NCBI GenBank assembly: GCA_907163375.1
Contig: CAJQUW010003387.1
Coordinates: 248,001 to 312,000, forward strand
Direction: 5' to 3'
Source of the DNA: Prostheceraeus crozeri
Lineage: Eukaryota; Platyhelminthes; Polycladida; Euryleptidae
Length of the DNA: 64,000 bases
Positions 1 through 11,985 of the stretch are shown here, piece after piece. Positions within the stretch are counted from its first letter, which is position 1; every line of letters starts with the position of its first letter. The translations under genes were made by a program, and so were the position numbers. The notes beneath the pieces were generated by a model. It did not search any database. It saw nothing but the letters and a program-made list of their open reading frames with translations, and was not told the origin of the DNA.

Positions 1-713
1 GTGTGCTACTGCATAAAATCTAATACTTAGGTATAATTCAACTGTTATTTGAAGATATTCACTGTATGAATCTTCCTTCTATCTTACGATAATGATCTTA
101 TTACGTCAACCCCCATTTTCACGGGGGAGGTCTCCTGGAGCTCCGGTGTGCACATTTTCTGATATTGTTTCTGGTATTCTTTTCTGACTTTTAGCTCCTA
201 CGTATTTCTGATAACTTTTTTACATTTCACCAAATATGGCCAAGGGGAACATAAAAGTTTCACATCTCTTTAAAGTTCTTTTTTAAAATCGAGATGCTCT
301 GTCAATATCCTCAAATGCGTTCATTGATTTAGATAAGTAGTTTATGAATGTTATAAGCTCAATAGTTTGAATTTTAAGCATACATGCATGTAATTGTGTT
401 TTTTACAGGATTGATTCTCACAGCTTTTTTCGATTACGTATGGTTGATAAATAACATAAGCATCGAAACTGGACAACAAATGCATTATTATTCACGGCAA
501 TTTTCTATCTGTGGTTATTGAGACACATCAATAGATGAACAATCAGCTACATCACGTTTTGCAAAGTTTCTTCAACCTTCAGTACAATTGCTGTTAGTTT
601 TTGCTCCCAATGCGATCCATCGCAAAAAAAATTGTTGTTTTATATTTGAAGGACTTTCCTTCAACACTATGACGTGGCCATAACGATTAATTCACGATTA
701 TCGATTCATTCAA
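1..713. other. AT-rich DNA with no recognised feature
   Basis: No open frame of note, RNA gene or clear repeat is visible. The end of the stretch leads directly into the transposase-like frame that becomes recognisable at about 714. It may contain the diverged 5' part of that element, but I cannot align it by eye. Confidence 0.5.
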
Positions 714-1582
714 TTTAACGATTACTTTGACGATACTGCGCTTTCTGATGACCCAGGTGCTCGCAACGTTGTTGTTCCTCGAGGAACAAGGCGAGTTGAA
801 GTGGTCAAGGAGCATAGCAAGATGAATATCTCTATCATGGTTTGTGGTTCAGCAGATGTTGAGTTATTGCTTCCGTATGTGGTGTATAAAGCACAAAATT
901 TGTACGACGGATGTACTCTTGGCTGCCCAGCTGGAAGTCGCTATAGGGTGTCTACATCTGGATGGTTGGACATGGAAATCCTCGAGAAATGGTTTCGTGA
1001 CATCTTCCTGGAAGCTGTTGGTTCTAGACCTGGAAGAAAAATCCTAATCGGTGACAATCTTGCGTCTCACTTTTCTGTGAAATCCAGCTTGCTTAGGAAA
1101 ATGACGTTCTTTGATGACACAACCCCTTTCATGCAACCATTGGATGTTTCCGTTTTCCGACCATTCAAGAGAATTTCGGAGCGCATCCTGGACAACTTCA
1201 GGAAGGAGTCACGGACAAAGGGTGCTCTCCCAAAGGTGAGCTTTGCTGTCTTGCTACATCAGCTATATCAAGAAGTGAAGAAAAGCATCGCTGTCAACCT
1301 TCAGTCTTGGTTCAAGACTACTGGATTGTATCCTCTGAATCCACTAGAGTCATTAAAGCATCTTCCTGACGCCGCTGCCGCTAATGCGACTCGCTCTCAA
1401 CAGAGCTTGGGCGTTGTCTGGATGCTTCTCTTATCGAGTTGCTTCGCAATCACCGCGGAATTGATAAGGAGAAGACAGCGGGAGGAAGAAAAATCATTCC
1501 AGGTCGCCCGGTTGTACCGGAAACCCTTAGAGCAATCGGGGGTCCTTACGGTACTATGATGTGCGTCTTTGCTGCTATTTGA
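714..1582 (+). pseudogene. pogo/Tigger/jerky-type DDE transposase, 3' part, frameshifted
   Basis: The frame is open from 684 and becomes recognisable at about 714. It encodes the catalytic core of a DDE_1 (pogo/Tigger/jerky) transposase, which cuts and rejoins transposon DNA in the nucleus. All three acidic blocks are visible: a first Asp in YFDDTALSDDPG near 729, a second in LIGDNLASH near 1050, and a third in MQPLDVSVFRPFK near 1140. A GSAD...LLPYVVYKA block and an SGWLDMEILEKWF block lie between the first two. The N-terminal helix-turn-helix DNA-binding half is missing. About a dozen residues seem deleted just before the third Asp. Near 1395 the homology jumps to another frame, continues through IELLRNHRG and IIPGRPV, and stops at 1580-1582. 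The start is unknown: a GTG at 801 is internal to the homology. It is a non-functional remnant, though the triad survives. Confidence 0.82.
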
Positions 1583-1995
1583 GTTAAAAAAATATTTGAA
1601 TTATCTGCCTCATCTACCCTCATCGCCTTACCTCATCAAACTTATCTACTACTCTTACCTTATCCAATATCCTTTTCGCCTTGTCTCATCTAATACAATG
1701 ATGTTATCTTATAAAGATCAATAATCATCATTTTATTAACCACATTAACCAGATATTTCGATAAGTGCATGGTTTGTTAGTTTTTGATGTCATTTTCCAT
1801 TTCAAATACTGATCCAGTGGAAATTTGTTAAAACTTGTCGTTTTCTTCTACCTTTGACTTTCACCTCAGCCCAGGGTTGACCGTAGAAATAAAAGTAATG
1901 CTGTTTTTCTGAGTCCTTTTTTAATGCCCCTTCCACTGATGTGTGGTTTGGCAAAATTGGTATTATGGTTTGGAGATCAGCAGGGTGATGGGACA
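1583..1995. repeat. Dispersed repeat P, copy 1 (inverted partner at 11228-11552)
   Basis: Read on the minus strand, this stretch aligns over about 330-410 bp with 11228-11552. Shared blocks include the AATTTTGCCAAACCACACAT block, AAAAAAGGACTCAG, TTACTTTTATTT, CTGGGCTGAGGTGAA and TGTATTAGATGAG. The copies differ by many substitutions and small indels, so they are old. This copy starts immediately after the transposase stop, so it could be a 3' tail of that element or a separate insertion. A degenerate CTCATCTA-rich run lies at 1605-1700. Confidence 0.72.
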
Positions 1996-4139
1996 CGTTC
2001 GGAAAAATACCTCATTGGGGCGAGCGCTAATAAAGTCTGCTAGAAGCCACAAGCATCGATATCTCAGTGTTGTAATTTCAGTTGAAAGAGGGAGGAAAGT
2101 GAATAACACGGAAACTAAAGAGTCAATTTCCAAAAATTGCAGCTGTTTTTCCTCTGGAAATTCTAAGCTACATGTACATTACACATTCCTTCCGGAAACT
2201 GTGAGCAAGGAAAATTAGAAGAGTGCCACCCTCTTTCAGCTCTGAATTTGCCATGATATTGAATTTGCAATTACATTTGCCAGATCAATCAGAGAATTTC
2301 GATTATCGATTGGAGTAACTTGGCTGCTGTAGAATGCAGGAAAGTAGAAAGATAGCAACCGATTTCTATAGGTGATAGACAAAATACACTTTTAAGACGG
2401 GCAATCGATTGAGCACGCTTCGGCGGAACTGTGATCAAGACAGAAAAAGTTGACCCCTCCAATAAACCCAGTTCCTGTAAATATATGTCTCAGGCATACC
2501 TCCGACAATGGTCTTCAAAATTGCAACCTAGCTATTCGACTTCCGCAGCGATTAAAAAATGGCGCCAAAATCAATATTGATGTCGTTATTTGAGAAGGAA
2601 AATTACGGAAAGCGAAACTTCGTTCATCAAAAATAATTTCTCATCCTTTGTAGATTCATTTCTAAGCTTCATTGCTTGATTTGTGATGTCTCTGGCATAA
2701 AGATTAATTTTCATAAACAGTGCATACCTTAGAAAGCTAATATTCATATCATACTACTTATCAAAAAATTATGAGCAATTGAAAATGAAATCGAGTGCTC
2801 AAAGAATACTGATCTTGTACTTAGGCAGTCTATAAACATGTTTATCTTGTTTCCATGTCATCCTATTAAATCTATACATGAAACTGCGAGTAATTCATGC
2901 CTACTATTATAACGAATAGTGACTGCGAATAAATTACTCCCGAATTTAGACTTCAATTCGGCTATATAATCTGCGTGAAAAGATTCAGTGGCTTGTTCAC
3001 GAAGTCTCCAAATAATACTGAGCCGAAGCATCAAATGCACAGTTCGCCGAAGCTGGCTCATCACGCAGCGTATAATAAAGTCGTATTGACATCTTTTACC
3101 GGAAATTTGCAAGCACCAGCTGCACCTGCATCATTTTAACAGCTGTATTTTGTGCCAGACTTCTCACCACGCCTGAAAATCGTACAGAATGCAAGGAAGA
3201 GATAACTGAAAATTATTGATTTGGACAGTCACAGTATGTAAAATGGATTGGCCGGGCCACGAGCCTGAATACTAAAGACTATGCATTCCACTTGAGCTTG
3301 ATATATTCCAGCATTGCTATGAACCGGTTCTGGTATCTTATTAACTTTGTAATTTGAATAAAGTGCAATTATTGCTGATACAGATGACGTAGAATATTGG
3401 CATTCGAAATGGCTTTTATTCTGTACAAGTCTGTGGAAGCGGACTGAGACCCGGGTCTCACCGGAGTCATTTTGATTTTTGAGGTGCATGTACAAAGAAA
3501 GAGGTCAAGAATCACTGCCGACATGAATATGCAGTTATTCAATTGGTTGGTGGCATGGTTTATGAACAATTGGCGAAATTTCCAAGGTAACTGAAAATAA
3601 TTCCCAATTGAAGCATATTCTTTACAGACCAGATGCCAGGTACACATCGCAAAATCAAGCAATTTTTAATACGATCTTTTATAAAAAACTCCCCAACCCA
3701 ATTCCGTTCACGGAAAATGCTATGGACAGCAATATTATCAGAAACACCCAAAGGTGAAAGGTGCGACCCGGAGTAGCAGCTATCTAGCCCAATCCACCGA
3801 TACGAAGCAAACAACAGCCATGTACCACTCTTGGAGGCCCAACGATAACAACCCTGTCAGCAGTTCTGTACATTATCAGGAATATATTTTTTTTAATAAT
3901 TTTACGGTTGATTTAATTAATATTATGCAAAAAATAGCAGAACTAAGAAAGGTAAGTCATAATGAGGAGTGATGAACAAGCTTATTGAAGAGGATAGTAT
4001 CGATCACCAGATCATGAAACACCTCGCACACTTCAGTTCAATTCTTGATATAGACTTTTTTATTAATAGTAAAGAATCAAACCTTACTCAGACATCTGGA
4101 AAATCAGTTGCCCATTTTATATCAGAAACAGCAAATACA
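1996..4139. other. No recognised gene; small repeat relic near 2035-2100
   Basis: Several unsupported short frames lie here and none resembles a known protein. A weak repeat relic at about 2035-2100 (AGAAGCCACAAGC, GATATCTCAGT) also occurs at about 29780-29810 as AGAAGCCGCAAGC and GATATCTCAGT. Otherwise I see nothing definite. Confidence 0.4.
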
Positions 4140-4530
4140 CAATCTAAGCTACGCACACACATGAGAGCTGAGACCTGAAACTCAGGCAATTATCCAGTCA
4201 AACGGCAAGATTACAGTTTCCATCGTCGATTTCAAACGTCATTCAAAATTATGCTGCGGCTAACTCCATTGTCTGAACAGTCCTAAGACATGCCTGAGAC
4301 CCACTAACTTCATCCGCTGTCGTTTGTGTGGGGCGACCAGAGGGAGACTCACCACGTTTGCTGAGAGATAGTGTGAACGGTCCTGAGACAAGCTTCTCTC
4401 AATGTTCTGAGAGAAGCCTGTGAGACAAACTCCTCGATCCTTGTCTCATGTGTGAACAGCCCTGAGACCTTCAAATGAGACAACGGCCATGTCTCAGCAA
4501 AAGTTTTATGCGTTTCAACTTTTCTGAGAC
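4140..4530. repeat. Cluster of TGTGAACGG / CTGAGAC motifs
   Basis: About 390 bp hold repeated short words: TGTGAACGGTCCTGAGAC near 4371, TGTGAACAGCCCTGAGACC near 4450, CTGAACAGTCCTAAGAC near 4273, and many further TGAGAC or GTCTCA copies in both orientations. The same compound motif recurs around 8130-8275 and 9080-9160. Short motif clusters in both orientations resemble subterminal repeats of a DNA transposon or MITE. No open frame accompanies it and the ends are not defined. Confidence 0.55.
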
Positions 4531-4756
4531 TTCCTTGTTATCAATATCCAACTGGATTGTGTATTCGACGCTCATTTATTTTGTACACATATACGCGGAA
4601 TACTACTTTGTGTTCATGTGTTTGTGTTGGTTACACAAGTCAATTCAGTCTAAACCAGTGATTCATTTGATGACATTTACGATATTTATGATACTTGTAA
4701 ATATTGTCATGTTTTGCTTCTTTCAGAAATCTACGATGAACCAGACAGAAGCATAA

Positions 4757-6289
4757 CGAGGCACGCACATGTTACTTTAACTTGATTGATGAAATTAGTT
4801 TTGAGCTATATCATGATGGCCATGTTTTTTACTACCAAAAGCGGGACACTAAATAGTCAGTAGTAGAAGAAACATGAAAAACAGCGGACTTGCATCTACA
4901 TGTTCATAATGTCAATGCGTTGAATCACGACGCGCACAAAATTACTGTGGTAACAAGGAGCTTTTCATTAGGATTTCTTCGGTTAGTTCATTGCCACGTG
5001 CATGCCGAATGAAACCAGTGTTGTCAATTCAGCTTTTCAAGAAACTCAGCTAACCTAGTTTACCGGAAATTAACCAAGTTAAGTTAAGCTCGGCATACTG
5101 AGTTTCCTAAAACCTCAGCTAGAACTCAGTAAGATCTTCCAGCAATACTCGGTTAAATCGGTTACAAAGGAAAAATACATCAAAATATCAAAATAATATT
5201 TTAGCAGCATTATCACTAAAATGATTATCGAAATAATTGATTAAAAAGCCGAAAGCTGCATTTTATGCCATTTTGTTTCTACTATTTCGTCTTCACAGCC
5301 TGAGTACCTAGCTTTTCTTCCTAGCTTGGGTCAAAACCCAAAACCCAAGCCCAAGGTTCAATAATTGAGTAGAATCAAGTAAGCGAAGTACATTGCTTGT
5401 ATTTTTTGCTGCCATAAGAATTCTTCTATAGGCCAAAATTCCTATTGGTCCATGAGAAGTGTGGTATTAGTGTGAAACGATTTTTTTATTGCAATAACTG
5501 CAATTAGTAGCCTAAGTATGTGTATCACGTTATAAAGCTTTCTTATTTTAACATACACTGATATACTGACTAATTGAAGATTTTTGATCTAATTATGATT
5601 GAATTGCGCATTGCTTATAACAAAGCAATTCCTTTCATTTTATCAATCAGAAATATAAACAGACTTGATAAATGGCAGCTGCATAGTCAGTGCATTGCTA
5701 AACATGCTTAGAATACGAAATTGGAAATAATTCATTTTTGGATAGATGTCGGCTATTGCAGAAAGTTTAAGGGTGTGAAGATAACTACTGCGAAGATATC
5801 CATGTAATATGCATGAAATATGCAAATATTTAATGTGCAGCAAATTACATGTAAGCTTGCAGCAAATGCAATATGTATGAACTTTCAATGCGCGGCATTG
5901 TCAAACCCAGAGTGAAACATCCATTCATCACTAGTATTTGATTTTTGAAATATTCTGTGAATTGAGTGAAACTTTGATTAAAAAATCAGAACTTCATGAT
6001 CTTATCGCGCCTCAAATCAAAATATCAATTTTATAACTTTATTTGTGTAGGTCGTATATGCAGCATTAATAGTGCAGCAGACCCAAGTTTTGAATAGAAA
6101 AAACGTTTTGTATCACTTACCCAGGGTCGACCGAAAACCCAAGGTCCAACCTTGCAAACTATTAGAAACATTATTATTAAGGTATATGTTATAAGCGCTT
6201 CAATCGAGAGCTTTTTCATCAAAGTTTGGGGGAAGAGTATGAGTCATTTCATCATCTAGGTAAATGTCCCCAAGTAGAAAATTAAAAAC
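4757..6289. other. AT-rich DNA, no recognised gene
   Basis: No protein similarity is recognised. Around 5025-5160 there is a loose repetition of AACTCAGCTAA-like words, too degenerate to delimit. Nothing else stands out. Confidence 0.4.
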
Positions 6290-6396
6290 TAGTCCGGGAG
6301 CTAGCGTGAAGTTGTGCAGGGAACGAGGCAGTACACAAAACTTTTACATAGCATAGTACACCTCTAACCTGCTGCAAAACTTCGCGTCTGCCGGAT
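6290..6396. mobile_element. Short foldback/MITE-like element, ~107 bp
   Basis: The left end (AGTCCGGGAGCTAGCGTGAA) and the reverse complement of the right end (ATCCGGCAGACGCGAAGTT) form an imperfect ~30-bp inverted repeat around a short centre. The left end also resembles the left arm of the much larger foldback at 8290 (AGTCCGGCAGC, then GCAG.GAACGAGGC). The two therefore look like small and large members of one terminal family. No coding capacity. Confidence 0.5.
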
Positions 6397-6736
6397 CAGA
6401 TCATTTGCTTTTCAGAAATAGAGAGGATAACACAATCCTATGTATTTCCAGTGGTAAAATTGTGACATTTAAGGCGTTGATTCCATTTTTTCGAATTTTT
6501 GCTCATAAAAGTTACACAAATTGGTATTTTGCTGAACTGGTTATTACAGAAATCATCTACAGATCATGATCTTTCAAATGAGTTATCATTCAGTGACAGA
6601 GGATGAAGTAAAGTGCACAAACAGACATTTTTCGTTGGTGTGACTTCAAATTTTAACATAGAAATTTCAGGAAAATTGTTGATATACTTTGACGAAAAGT
6701 GTCTGTTTGTACACTTTTTTTGTACACACACATTTC

Positions 6737-7275
6737 AACTTCGAGAGAATCTTCTTAAGCGTGATCATATGAAAAGTAACCTGCCACTAGTACAGCAAAA
6801 TAACAGAATCAAAGACAATGACTTCAATTGACTTTGAAAGATGTAAATGTGTCCACATCACTATTCAAATTCAAAAAGTGAATTTAGTGAATCTTATGCC
6901 GGTGAAAATTGAATTAGAAACTTGAAATTTCAGCTAAGAGAGCACGAATAATATCGTGACTTTTTCATGAAGACTTCCATTATAATGAGGTTTGTGAAAT
7001 TCCCTTGATAATCAGCTTAATTTCCGCTTAGTTAGGATACATATTAGGTTGCTTGTTATTATATCCAACTTGTTTCATGCTACTTATATAGGGGCGTCAT
7101 CTCAGTAGTATATAAATTTGCAAAGTTTTGACTTTCTTAAAACTGCTCAAATGTTTCTTTTGGACCACGGGAACGCTATCTCCGCAAAAAACTGAATCTT
7201 TTCATACAAAAAGTTTCACTGTATACAGATACTTTTTTGAGTCGACACTCTACCTATATACCCCTGATCTATGGC
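6737..7275 (+). mobile_element. TAGGTAGAGTG-TIR element, copy A (5' part lost or diverged)
   Basis: Aligns with 49330-49790 and 53830-54350 through many blocks: CTTAAGCGTGATCATAT, ATGCCGGTGAAAATTGAATT, CTTTTTCATGAAGACTTCCA, TCGGTAGTATATAAATTTG-like and GGACCACGGGAACG. Only this copy and copy C keep the right end; here it reads GTCGACACTCTACCTATA, whose complement (TAGGTAGAGTG) matches the left ends of copies B and C. No transposase frame, so it is a non-autonomous DNA element of unknown superfamily. Confidence 0.72.
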
Positions 7276-8090
7276 ACATACAAAGACAAATATAGAGAGC
7301 ACTATACGACAAAGACATTTCAAAATTGGTGCAATTAGCGCTGGTCCATGGGAGCAGTCTAACAAAACTTAAATGTTGTTAAAATACAAGATTAAATGTA
7401 GTGATCAGGAAATGTTGAGACATGAATGTTAACTCAGTCAGTCCAAGTATTACTAACAATAATTGCTGCAGTCGGGAAGAACGATCCTTCTCGTGGTAGC
7501 TTTACAAGGTGGTAAAACTATACCTGTCCTCAAAATGGAGAGGTTGAAAGAGGATGCTAGAAAGTAATATGACAGAGCTGATCTGAATTCGCGCGAGAGA
7601 GATAAGTTAGAAGAACTTCTAGACTATGTAAAATTTAGGCTATCTCCATTGATGAACATTTTGGAGGCATAGAGCCTAGGGAAAGAAATACTAGTGCCTC
7701 ATGCCATAGACCACCATGGTTTTGTGCTTGATAAATTTGATAAATGTTGGTGAAGATTCTTATTGCTTCGTGTTTTCGGAAGTCTTTGTTTGTTTGATTT
7801 ATTTTTTAGTGCTTGAAAACAGCCCCATAGGCCCAGTAGGCTTATGAGCATTTCATGCTTGTGCTGACAAGTTGACGAAAAGGACCAATATAAATGAGTA
7901 GACCTTCAACAATAATTTGAGATTTAAGTTCAAAGGAAATCAATTAAGTAAAAATTACTCATTATGTAAAAATTTCAATGCGTTAAACAACCTACGTAAA
8001 TAAGTCGATGACCTGTTTAAATGGAATATTTTACGAGTACCTATAGGCTTTTAGCGGCTTGCCAACATTCTTCATGACGATTTATGACAA
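7276..8090. other. No recognised feature
   Basis: AT-rich sequence between two mobile-element clusters. No open frame resembles a known family, and I could not pair any segment with another part of the window. Confidence 0.4.
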
Positions 8091-9165
8091 AAAGAATCAT
8101 GAGTCTCAGCAAGCTCTCACATAGTCTGAACGGAACCTGAGAGTTAGCACAACAAAAAGGTATAAATAGAAATTTTTTCAAATTATCTGCGACCTGATGT
8201 CGGTAGTGTGAACGGGTCTGAGACCTAGGTCTCAGCAGATCTCAGGACATGTCTCAGCGAGTCTCAGCGTCGATAGTTCAGTGAAGGAGTAGTCCGGCAG
8301 CCAGAACGAGTTTCTGCAGTGAACGAGGCCGAAAGTGAGACTTTCACAGAATGATGCACAGCCTATGCCTACTACGAATCGACACGTATGCCGAGTTCTA
8401 GTGAGTTCCTCTCCTTGTCAGACACGATCAAAGAAAAACACATGTAAATCCAGATTGCAGATTGCAATTTTTGCAAGATTGCAGATTGCAGTTTTTGGCT
8501 AAAATGAAATTTTGTATATTTTCTCTGATTAAACGAAAATTAGTAAGCCCAGAGTGATAATTTTTGGCATGAAATGTCTTCAGGTCATTTCCTTTCATTT
8601 TCATACACCCCTGTCTATAAACCTAATCACATTTAGATTTGGCGAGCCTCTTACTGTCGGCAAACACAGACGTTTTGAGCAACTTTATCCACAGTCAACC
8701 AAATTCTCACATACATTGCCGATCAGATGCATGATAATAGCACATGCACATCATAGGAAATGACCTGAAGACATTCCATGCCAAAAATTATGACTCTGGG
8801 CTTAATACTTTTCGTTTAATCAGAGAAAACATACAAAATTTCGTTTTAGTCAAAACTGCAATCTGCCTCCCATTGGATTTACATGTGTTTTTCTTTGATC
8901 CTGTCTGACAAGAAGAGGAACTCACTAGAACTCGGCAGACGTGTCGATTCGTAGTAGGCATAGGGTACACATCATTCTGTGAAAGTCTCACTTTCGGCCT
9001 CGTTCCCTGCAGAAACTCGTTCTGGCTGCCGGACTAGAGAGGCTCAAGAAAATGAGGGGTAGCTTTTTTCCTGAGATCTCTCACTCAAGTGTGAACGGGT
9101 TAGTCTCAGTCTCAGGTTTGATTTGAGGTCAACTCTCAGGTTCTTCTCTCATGTGTGAACGTAAT
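8091..9165. mobile_element. Outer element carrying TGTGAACGG/GTCTCA ends around a foldback core
   Basis: The foldback core (8290-9036) is flanked on both sides by the motif cluster also seen at 4140-4530: left, CTGAACGGAACCTGAGAG near 8130 and GTGTGAACGGGTCTGAGACC near 8208; right, GTGTGAACGGG near 9088, CAGTCTCAGG near 9106 and TGTGAACG near 9151. The distribution on both sides suggests a ~1 kb composite or an older element holding the foldback. Target duplications were not identified, so limits are approximate. Confidence 0.45.
8290..9036. mobile_element. Long inverted-repeat (foldback) element, arms ~280-310 bp
   Basis: The left arm 8290-8602 and right arm 8754-9036 are reverse complements over almost their full length, around a ~150-bp unique centre. 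The outer ends read TAGTCCGGCAG and CTGCCGGACTA. Inner blocks GGTCATTTCCTTTC-like / AAATGACCTGAAGACATT and CCCAGAGT / ACTCTGGG pair closely. The left arm has a small internal duplication of AGATTGCAGATTGCA that the right arm lacks. Short frames in either arm are mirror translations and not genes. It has no transposase frame. The RNA or single strand would form a very long hairpin. Confidence 0.85.
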
Positions 9166-11139
9166 AGATGCATTTTGTAAAATTTATGAATTATTTTCAA
9201 AGTTGAAGGCTCCTTCGACTTTTTTCAAATGCAATTTGTGGGCATTCTGTTCATTCTACGAGATTGACGAGATTGGGAATGGACCAACAGAAGCGCATCC
9301 ATCGTTTCTTTCTTATGGTTGCAAATTTTGGTCGCTATAGAATCATCTTTGCTGTACATCGTTTTCCTAAAAGGTCCAAATATCGTCAATGGATGGTTTA
9401 TGTGAGCTATGTTGATGTGATGAACATCATCACATGAATGAACATTTTACGATTGTCAAATGCATCAGGCAGAAAAAGACACTTTCGAGCCTTGGTGTCT
9501 TAAGTTGCAGCTCTTAGTCAATCTTGTAACTAAAATAAAACCAAAGTTAGAAAACTTTTTTCAAACATGGTTTTCTGACAGACTATTTTCCTCCTTTGAC
9601 TCTTTAAAACTATGATATGCAGAGACGGCACAATAACGAGGCCGACTGAACAATGCATGAAGGATATAGCGACTTCACTGAATTTGATTAGATTAATGCA
9701 GCAGAAATACATAGAGAATTTAGCTTCTATAGTGTAAACTTTTCTGGGGGAGGAGTAGACACACTTTCAAGCTGCCATCAGAAAAGGTCGCCAGATCCCT
9801 CCAGGTGAAATTGTTAATCAGGTCAGTCATTGTCGCTGCTGAAGATTAATTAAAAAGGTTTCCATCCAGCAAAAGCATACTTTCACGGATTAACATTTTC
9901 CTTGATAGGTCGACATTTTAAATTGCGAGACTAGCATCTCTCAAACAGTTTATCAGTCAAATATGATGAGTTATCTAATAACTAAATCAGAAAGCAATCA
10001 CATTATATGACTGCAGATATGAACTTGAACTTTTATAGTTCAAAAAAGCAAGAAAGGTCAAATGCTTTTTTCTTTATACATACATACTTATATTACTTAC
10101 GCGCGTGTATATATTTACTCAGCACCTTAGCCCCACTCGAGTCGTCACTGCAAAATGTCGACATCTTAATTTCATCAAGCTATTTTCAAAACGATGCTCG
10201 AAAGACTTTCTAACAGCTGGAAGATGAATTGTTTGATAATAGCTAGAAAATGATTATGCCTTTGAGCCACAATCCTCAAGGGATGCTCTCAATTTGAAGA
10301 TATTCTATCCATGATAGGAAATACTTTTCAAATCATTCAATGTTTTCATTTCGTGATAACGTCAAGTTGCATGTGGAAATTTTAGTTGTATTCTAGTGCT
10401 TCCGGTAACCCTATTGATATCCGTTAAGCTGCAAATTCAGATTTCATTGCTTTTTTCTCATTAAAGTCTTAATCTTTCAACTTCTACTAAAATTTTTTAT
10501 AATGCTGTCATGAAAATCAGTAAATTGAATCTCAGAATGAAGTCTCAAATCCTTCTGTCATTTTAACTAAATTAATTCATCTCTCTGACACAGGTCTCCT
10601 TTGAAGAAAATAAATGAAAAAATCACATTAAGAAGATGTTGATACTCATTCGTCTCTCATCTAGATCTTTTAGAATATTGCTATACACATGTTCTTCCTT
10701 TATGTAGAAGTCGTCAGCCGGATTTCACATTAATTAGCTTTGTTATGCTTTGGCCGTGTGTATAGCTTGCCTACGAGCATCGCAGTTTCGCTTGAGCTGC
10801 GACTCGCAGTTTCTGAATTTTAAACCTGTCAAAAGGAAACTTTTACTGACGTGTTAACGACTTGTCATCATTTCGATAACGATCCGTGATCTATTATTTG
10901 CTTGATGAAATTCACCCACAATAATTTGCAGCATTTGAAAATCGAATTAAACAAACAGTATATGAAAGCAGTTACAAGTTGAATGTACTTGTGATTTTTT
11001 AACAGATCAATTAACAGCTTTCGGTAGATCTTGTATACACTATATGTCGGTGCCACTAGTTAAACCAGCTGATTGATGTTTTCAGACAGAGGCATTTTTG
11101 AAAATTCAAGTTTTCAGACACGTGTGCGTATTGCTATTT
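9166..11139. other. No recognised gene
   Basis: AT-rich sequence with scattered short open frames, none resembling known proteins. No tandem or inverted repeat long enough to call. Confidence 0.4.
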
Positions 11140-11985
11140 AACCCTGTCGCCCCACAGAGGCATTTTTCCGCGCGCGCCTCACCAGGGGGGGAGAGAATTT
11201 CGCTCCCAATGATCTCCCGATAAACCTCCAAACTATTATACCAATTTTGCCAAACCACACATCAATCGAAAGGGCATTAAAAAAGGACTCAGGGAAACAG
11301 CACTACTTTTATTTTTGAGGTCATACCTGGGCTGAGGTGAAGGTCAAAGGTCAAAAAGCCCCAATTTTTGACAAATTTCCATTAGATCACTGTCTAAAAT
11401 TGTAAAGTGACAACAAAAATTAATAAACCGTACATTAATCGAAAGATCTGGTCAAGGTATTTAATCAAACGATGATCGTCAATCGTTAAGAGATTGCATC
11501 ACTGTATTAGATGAGCTCAAAGGTCAAATAATTCAAACTTTTAGTTAAACTCACATCTCATTAGAATACATCTTCTGAAACACATTTACTTGTCTCATGC
11601 AGATATAAATGTTTCCTCACATTTTATCTGTTAAAAACTTTTCAATATTCTTCAGTATATTAGATGCATTTGTGAATATCTATAAATTGATAGGAAGAAT
11701 CCTTTATGTAATCCCAACTTATTTCATTAAGAATTGATGCCGCAATGTACATTAGAAGTGAATATACCGAAATTTGCCAAAATATTCCAAACATTCAAAT
11801 TTCAAAATATATCTCACCCAAAAGTATTGTGCCAAATTAATTATCCAACTGTCAAAAGTTTCATAATACTTAGAAAGCAAACTATTAGAAATCTGTTGGC
11901 AGTCACTTGTATGGTTTAAAAAATTATTCAAAAAATTCGCCATGGGGCTAAGCCCGCCCTCCCCAGTGCGGCGAAGGTTTCAAGT
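11140..11985. mobile_element. Possible TTAA-flanked non-autonomous element with GC-rich ends
   Basis: The left end is TTTAACCCTGTCGCCCCAC and the right end, reverse complemented, is TGAAACCTTCGCCGCAC. These are similar GC-rich termini in an otherwise AT-rich region, with a TTAA at the left and a degraded equivalent (TTTCAA) at the right. TTAA plus CCC..GGG ends are characteristic of piggyBac-type elements. The interior holds repeat P (11228-11552) and no transposase. The terminal match is short and imperfect, so the call is tentative. Confidence 0.35.
11228..11552. repeat. Dispersed repeat P, copy 2
   Basis: Inverted partner of 1583-1995, with the shared words given there. Here it lies inside the GC-rich-ended candidate element, suggesting that the 1.6 kb copy may be an internal fragment of the same family. 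Confidence 0.7.
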
